A DNA stretch of 64,000 bases from Alkalihalobacillus sp. LMS39 (GTDB lineage: Bacteria; Bacillota; Bacilli; Bacillales; Bacillaceae_F): positions 3,286,001-3,350,000 of the forward strand of contig NZ_CP093300.1 in NCBI RefSeq assembly GCF_022812285.1, given 5' to 3'. A program made the translations under genes and the position numbers. The notes under the pieces are model-generated. The model made no database searches. It had not been told where the DNA came from and saw only the letters and a list, made by a program, of their open reading frames with translations. Below, piece after piece: positions 58,287 to 64,000 of this stretch (its first letter is position 1; each line of letters begins with the position of its first letter).

Positions 58287-59445
58287 GTTCATTTCCCTCT
58301 AGTATGGCATTTATAATTGTGTCTGAATCAGCTTCCACAATGTCATCAGGTACATTTTGACCTGTCGTTATATAAGCAACACCGACATGATAATCGTGCA
58401 TCATATTCAACATTGCTCCATAATAAGACGTCTCATCTTTCTTTGTAAAAATCAATTTTTGAATAGAAATTAATGAGAATTGCTCGAAAATTGATTTCAT
58501 ATCCTTATATTTCGAGGTGAGTGCTAGTACTAAATATGTCTCCATCTCATCATTAAAATCAATAATTTTACGAATTTCTTCGACATATAAGGAATTTCTA
58601 AAATTGCGACCCGCACTATCAACCAACACTAAATCGTAGGATGAAAATTGTTCTTTTGCTTTTCGAAAATCCTCAATGGAATAAGCTACTTCAAAAGGAA
58701 TATTTAATATTTTCGAGTAGGTTTTCAATTGCTCTACCGCTGCAATACGATACGTATCGGTCGTAATCAAAGCTACTTTCTTATGCTTCTTTAAGACGCT
58801 ATGTGCCGCTATTTTAGCTATCGTTGTTGTTTTTCCTACTCCTGTTGGTCCTACAATATTAATATATTTTTTACTGAAATCGATACCACCCATATCAACA
58901 TCGGCTACCATCGCTTCAAGATAAGCTTTTACCTCTTTTGCAATATCCATCTGTTCTGATTCTTCTTTTTCTGTTGAATACCACTTTTTTAGTAAATGTT
59001 TCATTAGTTCTAATCGAATCGACTTATTCACTTCTTGTTCAAGTAATTGGTCTTCAATTTGTTGAAACGGTTCTGGATACTCTTTTTCTGATGGCTGCTG
59101 TTGATTGCTTATTGTATGAACCATCGTTTTTAATTGTTGTATTTCTTTCATGAGCTGTTCCTGGTCTTGACTTGGCTTTAGTTTTTCAATTCTTTCTTTT
59201 GAAAACACCGGTTCGATTTCTTGTTTCACCATTTTTGGTTGGACCGGTTTAGGAGTTGGGCGTTTGACTTGCGGCATCTGATCGATAGCCGCAATCACCT
59301 CAATGCTTTTTTTTGTAAAAAAGCCAAACAATCCCCCTGTTTCCACTTCTTTCGAATTTAAAATAACCGCATCATGCCCTAATTCAGCTCGGATTTGTTT
59401 CATTGCTTCTGGCATAGAAGCTGCTGTAAATTTCTTTACCTTCAT
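58279..59445 (-). CDS. flhF: SRP-like GTPase FlhF
   Basis: Polar or positional determinant of flagella, 388 residues. A basic/Pro-rich B domain (about 55-120) precedes NG domains with GPTGVGKT (199-206), DTYRIAAVEQLK and VLVDSAGR. It overlaps flhA by four bases. Confidence 0.97.
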   Translation of the reverse strand: MKVKKFTAASMPEAMKQIRAELGHDAVILNSKEVETGGLFGFFTKKSIEVIAAIDQMPQVKRPTPKPVQPKMVKQEIEPVFSKERIEKLKPSQDQEQLMKEIQQLKTMVHTISNQQQPSEKEYPEPFQQIEDQLLEQEVNKSIRLELMKHLLKKWYSTEKEESEQMDIAKEVKAYLEAMVADVDMGGIDFSKKYINIVGPTGVGKTTTIAKIAAHSVLKKHKKVALITTDTYRIAAVEQLKTYSKILNIPFEVAYSIEDFRKAKEQFSSYDLVLVDSAGRNFRNSLYVEEIRKIIDFNDEMETYLVLALTSKYKDMKSIFEQFSLISIQKLIFTKKDETSYYGAMLNMMHDYHVGVAYITTGQNVPDDIVEADSDTIINAILEGNEHD

Positions 59446-61481
59446 TCCACATTCACCACCCCTACACTTTGAACCTCAATCGATGGGTCCAGTTCGTTAT
59501 ATGAAAGAATTGGAACTGTAGGCAATACTCTTTCCGTCAATTGTCTCACATACATTCGAACTGCTGGTGAGCATAACAGAATTGGGATTTGTCCCATTTG
59601 CGATAAACGTTCCATTTCATTTGATATTGATTGAAGGATAAGCTGAGAATCGTTTGGATCCATTGATAAGTAATTCCCATGCTCTGTTTGTTGAACCGCA
59701 TCGGCAATTCGCTTTTCAGCCACTCCACTTAATGTCACAACATATAACGGTTCACTTGGTGACGCATATTGCTTTGAAATTTGTCTTGCTAATGCTTGTC
59801 TCACATATTCTGTGACAAGGTCCATGTCTTTTGTCATTTGACCATAATCAGCTAACGTTTCAAAAATAACTGGCAAATTACGAATCGACACATTTTCTTT
59901 TAATAAATTTGCAAGGACTTTTTGAATTTCTCCAATGGACAGTGGATTTGGTGTAACATCTTCCACTAATGTAGGATACGATTCTTTTAAATGGTCAACG
60001 AGCTGTTTCGTTTCTTGTCGACCTAATAATTCAAAGGCGTGCTTTTTAATTGTTTCTGTTAGATGGGTTGATACAACAGATGGCGGGTCAACAACGGTAT
60101 AGCCAGATAACTCCGCTTGTTCTTTCATATCTTCCCCAATCCATATGGCTGGTAATCCAAAAGCCGGCTCATACGTATCAATACCAACGATCGATTCATC
60201 ATCAATTCCTGGACTCATCGCCATATAATGGTCGAGTAACAACTCTCCTTTTGCGATTTCATTTCCTTTAATTTTTATCGTGTATTCATTCGGCTGTAAT
60301 TGAATATTGTCTCGAATCCGAATAACAGGAACAACCATTCCTAGTTCAAGTGCAAGCTGTCGGCGAATCATAACAACACGGTCTAATAAGTCTCCACCTT
60401 GATTTGCATCTGCTAGCGGAATTAATCCATACCCAAACTCAAACTCAATCGGGTCGATTTGCAGTAAATTAATGACACTTTCCGGAGACCTTAATTCGTC
60501 CTTATCATCAGATTCTTCTGTTGCCGTATCTTCGGTTATCAGTTGTTTTTTCTCTGTTCGTCCCATACTCCAGGCCGCATATAAAATCAATAATGCGATT
60601 GGAAATGTAACAAGAGGAGTAATCGGCGTAGCCACTCCTAGGAAGACGATTGTTCCACCAGCTACATATAACATTTTAGGATACGCTAATAATTGTTTTG
60701 TAATATCATGCCCAAGATTTCCTTCAGATGCTGCACGTGTTACGATAATCCCTGTGGCAGTTGAGATTAATAGAGCTGGAATTTGACTGACAAGTCCATC
60801 CCCTACTGTTAGAAGTGTATAGGTCGTTGCTGCATCACCCATAGACATGCCTTGTTGCATCATTCCGATAATTAAACCAAACAAAAGGTTAATCATAACA
60901 ATAACAATACCGGCAATGGCATCTCCTTTTACGAATTTACTCGCACCATCCATCGCTCCGTAAAAGTCTGCTTCTTTTTCAATTTTTTCACGGCGTTCCT
61001 TTGCTTCGATATCCGAAATCATCCCAGCATTTAAATCGGCATCGATACTCATTTGTTTACCAGGCATTGCATCTAATGTAAAACGCGCTCCTACTTCGGA
61101 TACACGTTCTGATCCTTTTGTAATAACAATAAATTGAATAATAATTAGAATTAAGAAAACAACAAATCCGACGAGTGCATTCCCTCCAACAACGAAGGAA
61201 CCAAATGTATCAATAACATTTCCCGCTTCCGCATTTCCTAAAATCGAACGTGTCGTTGAAACATTCAGTCCAAGTCGAAATAATGTAACAAGTAATAACA
61301 ATGTTGGGAAGATCGAGAACTGTAACGGTTCCCTCGTATTCATCGCAACAAGGATAATCAATAAAGCTAACGAGATATTAATGATTATCAAAAAGTCGAG
61401 CATTAACGGTGGAAGTGGAATTATCAACATTATGATGATAAGTATAACTCCTAATAAAACCGACAAATCTCTAATAGGCAC
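59442..61481 (-). CDS. flhA: Flagellar export gate protein FlhA
   Basis: Nonameric core of the flagellar type III export gate, 679 residues: about eight membrane helices (to about 310), a short linker and a large cytoplasmic domain. The conserved FHIPEP-like loop GARFTLDAMPGKQMSIDADLNAG is present. The start codon is GTG (61481), with GAGAGG upstream. It follows flhB by 35 bp. Confidence 0.98.
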   Translation of the reverse strand: MPIRDLSVLLGVILIIIMLIIPLPPLMLDFLIIINISLALLIILVAMNTREPLQFSIFPTLLLLVTLFRLGLNVSTTRSILGNAEAGNVIDTFGSFVVGGNALVGFVVFLILIIIQFIVITKGSERVSEVGARFTLDAMPGKQMSIDADLNAGMISDIEAKERREKIEKEADFYGAMDGASKFVKGDAIAGIVIVMINLLFGLIIGMMQQGMSMGDAATTYTLLTVGDGLVSQIPALLISTATGIIVTRAASEGNLGHDITKQLLAYPKMLYVAGGTIVFLGVATPITPLVTFPIALLILYAAWSMGRTEKKQLITEDTATEESDDKDELRSPESVINLLQIDPIEFEFGYGLIPLADANQGGDLLDRVVMIRRQLALELGMVVPVIRIRDNIQLQPNEYTIKIKGNEIAKGELLLDHYMAMSPGIDDESIVGIDTYEPAFGLPAIWIGEDMKEQAELSGYTVVDPPSVVSTHLTETIKKHAFELLGRQETKQLVDHLKESYPTLVEDVTPNPLSIGEIQKVLANLLKENVSIRNLPVIFETLADYGQMTKDMDLVTEYVRQALARQISKQYASPSEPLYVVTLSGVAEKRIADAVQQTEHGNYLSMDPNDSQLILQSISNEMERLSQMGQIPILLCSPAVRMYVRQLTERVLPTVPILSYNELDPSIEVQSVGVVNVE

Positions 61482-61516
61482 TAGAACCTCTCTCCTCTTC
61501 TAACCAGCTTTTTCCA

Positions 61517-62605
61517 TTAAACTTCTTTGTTTTTTAGTCGATACACATAAGCGAGGACCTCTGCAACAGCTTTAAACAAATCCTCTGGTACGACTGAGCC
61601 TATCTCCGCTTGAGAATAAAGAGCTCTAGCTAATGGGCGGTTTTCTACTGTAACAACTTGATTTTCTTTTGCAATTGTCTTTATTTTTAAAGCTACATAG
61701 TCTACACCTTTGGCAACAACAACAGGAGCGTCCATTTTTTCTCCATCATAACGAAGGGCGACAGCAAAGTGAGTAGGGTTTGTAATGACAACATCTGCAT
61801 TAGGAACTTCTTGCATCATCCTTGACATCGCCATTTCCATTTGCTTTTGTCTTCGTTTCGATTTAATCCGTGGATCTCCGTCCATGTTTTTTCGTTCATC
61901 TTTTACATCTTGCTTTGACATACGAATTTGTTTTTCATGGTCATAACGTTGATATAAATAATCTGGAATCGCTAAAATCAATAATAGAATGGCGACGGCA
62001 ACTCCCATTGTCGCTGCAAGCTGGGCAATCACAGAAAACGCATCACCCACTGATTTTTGCGATAATATCATGACTTTATCTAAATTAATCCACAAAATTG
62101 TAAATACAACTGTTCCAACAAGTGAGATTTTCAACATGGATTTCAAAAACTCAACTAATGCTCGCGCTGAAAAAATCCGCTTTGCACCTTGGATTGGATT
62201 AAGTTTTGATAATTTCATTTTGATTGCTTCAGGAGCAAATAATACACCGACTTGAATATAACTACTAATCACACCACCTAACATAGCGATGACCAAAATT
62301 GGTAACACAACACCAACCGTCTCAACGGTTAATTCCATAAATAGCGACTGAACCGATTGTTCTGTAATTTCCATTAACAAGTATTGTGTGAATGTATGGG
62401 TTAGTAGTTGAAATAATTTTTCTCCAAGCCTTCCACCAAATAACCATAAAAACAAAAAGACAATTAACAAAATAAGCGCTGTGTTTATATCTGTACTTTT
62501 TGGGACTTGCCCTTTCTTTCTTGTATCTTCACGCTTTTTTGCAGTTGCTTTTTCGGTTTTTTCTTGGGCAAAATATTGGAGATCCATTTTTATAAAACTC
62601 ATCAT
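61517..62605 (-). CDS. flhB: Flagellar export switch protein FlhB
   Basis: Substrate-specificity switch of the export gate, 362 residues. The self-cleavage site is NPTH at 276-279. Four membrane helices (about 42-215) precede the basic cytoplasmic linker. Its ATG overlaps the fliR stop. Two tandem ATGs (62605, 62602) are equally served by GGAGG. Confidence 0.98.
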   Translation of the reverse strand: MMSFIKMDLQYFAQEKTEKATAKKREDTRKKGQVPKSTDINTALILLIVFLFLWLFGGRLGEKLFQLLTHTFTQYLLMEITEQSVQSLFMELTVETVGVVLPILVIAMLGGVISSYIQVGVLFAPEAIKMKLSKLNPIQGAKRIFSARALVEFLKSMLKISLVGTVVFTILWINLDKVMILSQKSVGDAFSVIAQLAATMGVAVAILLLILAIPDYLYQRYDHEKQIRMSKQDVKDERKNMDGDPRIKSKRRQKQMEMAMSRMMQEVPNADVVITNPTHFAVALRYDGEKMDAPVVVAKGVDYVALKIKTIAKENQVVTVENRPLARALYSQAEIGSVVPEDLFKAVAEVLAYVYRLKNKEV

Positions 62606-63378
62606 TAGGCTCCTCCTAGCAACTGCATTAATGTGCGCATCGTAACTAACATTTGGTCAAATAAATGCTGAACAAGGAAGAAAAAGATTCCCATATAAAT
62701 CATTAATAATAAAAGACCCACTGTAATCTTTAATGGTATCCCGACAACAAAGACGTTCATTTGCGGTACCGCTCTTGCTACCATCCCTAGTGATAGATCA
62801 ACTAAAAACAAAGCTCCTACAATCGGAATGGCCATTTGAAAAGCAATAAGAAACATCATAGAAAAGCTTTTTATTACAAAATATATAATGTTTTCATTCC
62901 CAAACGGGAGAAACACCTGGTCTATTGGAATAAATTCATAGCTATAAAAGACACCATCAATAAGAAGGTGATGACCATCTACAGCAAGCAAATATAAAAT
63001 CGCAAGAGCATATAAATACCCCCCAATTAACGGACTTTGTGCACCTGTTTGAGGGTCAATCGTATTCGCAATCATAAATCCCATATTCATGTCGATAAAG
63101 CCCCCAGCCACTTGAATGGCGTATAGCATCATCATCGCGACTAAGCCTACAACTAAACCGACTAATACTTCTTTAATAATTAATAAAAAGTAAGTCCCAT
63201 CGATTGGAATAATCGGTAATTCAATTGTAAAAAACATAATCCAAGCTAAAAACACAGCAAGTCCAATTTTAAATTGGTTCGGGATATTCCGGTAAGAAAA
63301 AATCGGCATAACTGTAAAAAATGCAAGCACTCGTAAAAAGATGAGTAAGAACGCTGGAAGCTGATTAATCCACTCCAT
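62605..63378 (-). CDS. fliR: Flagellar export protein FliR
   Basis: Integral membrane component of the export gate, 257 residues with about six helices. FRVLAFFTVMPIFSYRNIPNQFK-like N-terminus and the family GFIDMNMGFMIANTIDP segment identify it. It lies 3 bp after fliQ. Confidence 0.97.
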   Translation of the reverse strand: MEWINQLPAFLLIFLRVLAFFTVMPIFSYRNIPNQFKIGLAVFLAWIMFFTIELPIIPIDGTYFLLIIKEVLVGLVVGLVAMMMLYAIQVAGGFIDMNMGFMIANTIDPQTGAQSPLIGGYLYALAILYLLAVDGHHLLIDGVFYSYEFIPIDQVFLPFGNENIIYFVIKSFSMMFLIAFQMAIPIVGALFLVDLSLGMVARAVPQMNVFVVGIPLKITVGLLLLMIYMGIFFFLVQHLFDQMLVTMRTLMQLLGGA

Positions 63379-63381
63379 TCT

Positions 63382-63651
63382 TTACCCTATAAACCGATGA
63401 AGATTATAAAAAATATTATGCGTAAAACCAATGACATGGGATAACATCCATGGTCCGAATACAACAAGTGCTATAAATACACCAACAATTTTCGGAATAA
63501 ACGCTAATGTTTGCTCTTGGATTTGGGTTGTTGCCTGAAATATACTAACGAGTAACCCAAGACCTAATGCAATAACTAACAACGGTCCGGCTACTACTAA
63601 GACAGTAAAAATTCCATTTTCAGCCATTGAAATAACGAACTCTTGACTCAC
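63382..63651 (-). CDS. fliQ: Flagellar export protein FliQ
   Basis: An 89-residue two-helix membrane protein of the export gate (GLLVSIFQATTQIQEQTLAFIPKI is the family hallmark). It lies 21 bp after fliP. Confidence 0.97.
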   Translation of the reverse strand: MSQEFVISMAENGIFTVLVVAGPLLVIALGLGLLVSIFQATTQIQEQTLAFIPKIVGVFIALVVFGPWMLSHVIGFTHNIFYNLHRFIG

Positions 63652-63672
63652 AATACATCACCCTTTACAACG

Positions 63673-64000
63673 TTACTGAAAACTAAGCAATAGTGACCGA
63701 ACAATTAAATACCAACCGTCAACCATGACAAATAATAAGATTTTAAAAGGTAGGGCAATCATAACTGGTGGTAACATCATCATCCCCATCGACATAAGAA
63801 CACTTGCTACAATCATGTCGATAACTAAAAACGGAATAAAGATTAAAAACCCTATTTGAAAAGCGGTTTTCAGTTCACTTATCGCAAATGCAGGGACGAG
63901 TGCGGTGAGTGGAACATCATCTATTGTCTCAGGTCTGTCCATTCCTGCATAGCCCATAAATAATGCCAAATCTTTTTCACGTGTATGTTTAGCCATAAAC
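63673..64000 (-). CDS. fliP: Flagellar export protein FliP, C-terminal part
   Basis: About 109 residues of the C-terminal half of Fli[15 protein letters not shown], then [46 protein letters not shown]. FliP is about 220 residues, and the ATG at 63996 is an internal Met, not the start. The gene continues past the right edge of the window. Confidence 0.95.
   Translation of the reverse strand, partial: FMAKHTREKDLALFMGYAGMDRPETIDDVPLTALVPAFAISELKTAFQIGFLIFIPFLVIDMIVASVLMSMGMMMLPPVMIALPFKILLFVMVDGWYLIVRSLLLSFQ

Noticed and set aside
63673-63996. A complete 107-residue protein starting at 63996
   Set aside because: The Met is internal to FliP; family members have about 110 further residues upstream, beyond the window edge.
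1-64000. CRISPR array, tRNA or rRNA genes, prophage or plasmid modules, toxin-antitoxin pairs
   Set aside because: No regularly spaced repeats, no RNA gene signatures and no such genes were recognised; gene order is core-chromosomal throughout.

Overview
This window is the core, vertically inherited backbone of a low-GC, endospore-forming, flagellated member of the Bacillaceae. Gene content and order follow the Bacillus subtilis rpsB-to-rny region closely, but several differences point to another genus or deep species, perhaps an alkaliphile or halotolerant relative (inference). Every recognised gene is on the minus strand, so transcription runs from high to low coordinates. I see no tRNA, rRNA, CRISPR array or prophage.

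Read in the direction of transcription: 64000-51730 is the distal part of the flagellar/chemotaxis operon (fliP-fliQ-fliR-flhB-flhA-flhF-flhG-cheB-cheC-cheD, a small membrane protein, sigD, a FapA/DUF342 protein, a Lys/Gln-rich 100-residue protein, and a SwrB-like protein). cheA and cheW, which lie between cheB and cheC in B. subtilis, are absent here. 51729-42593 holds translation and envelope genes (rpsB, tsf, pyrH, frr, uppS, cdsA, dxr, rasP, proS). 42592-28314 holds polC, then the rimP-nusA-ylxR-ylxQ-infB-ylxP-rbfA-truB-ribF cluster, rpsO and pnp.

28313-20347 is sporulation and diaminopimelate metabolism: ylxY and mlpA behind a sigma-E-like promoter, ymxH, the dipicolinate synthase genes spoVFA-spoVFB behind a sigma-K-like promoter, then asd-dapG-dapA. 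Just past dapA an internally deleted IS1182-type element sits between two 24-bp copies of the dapA terminator hairpin. 19086-7099 continues with rnjB, tepA, ylzJ, a SpoIIIE/FtsK translocase, a GntR regulator, the paired M16 proteins ymfF/ymfH, ymfI, ymfJ, ymfK and a RodZ-like protein. 7098-1 has a YajQ-family protein, pgsA, cinA, a DEAD-box RNA helicase lying between cinA and recA, recA with an SOS box, and the 5' two thirds of rny.

Most genes are textbook. The less ordinary signals are: the IS remnant with its duplicated terminator target; a ~155-bp imperfect palindrome and a dispersed repeat upstream of recA; operator-like inverted repeats before rny and ymfK; structured leaders before rpsO and rpsB; the missing cheA/cheW; and small unassigned proteins flanking sigD. 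I found no clear new multi-gene system. The best candidates for undescribed function are the 110-residue membrane protein between cheD and sigD and the FapA-like/100-residue pair after sigD.
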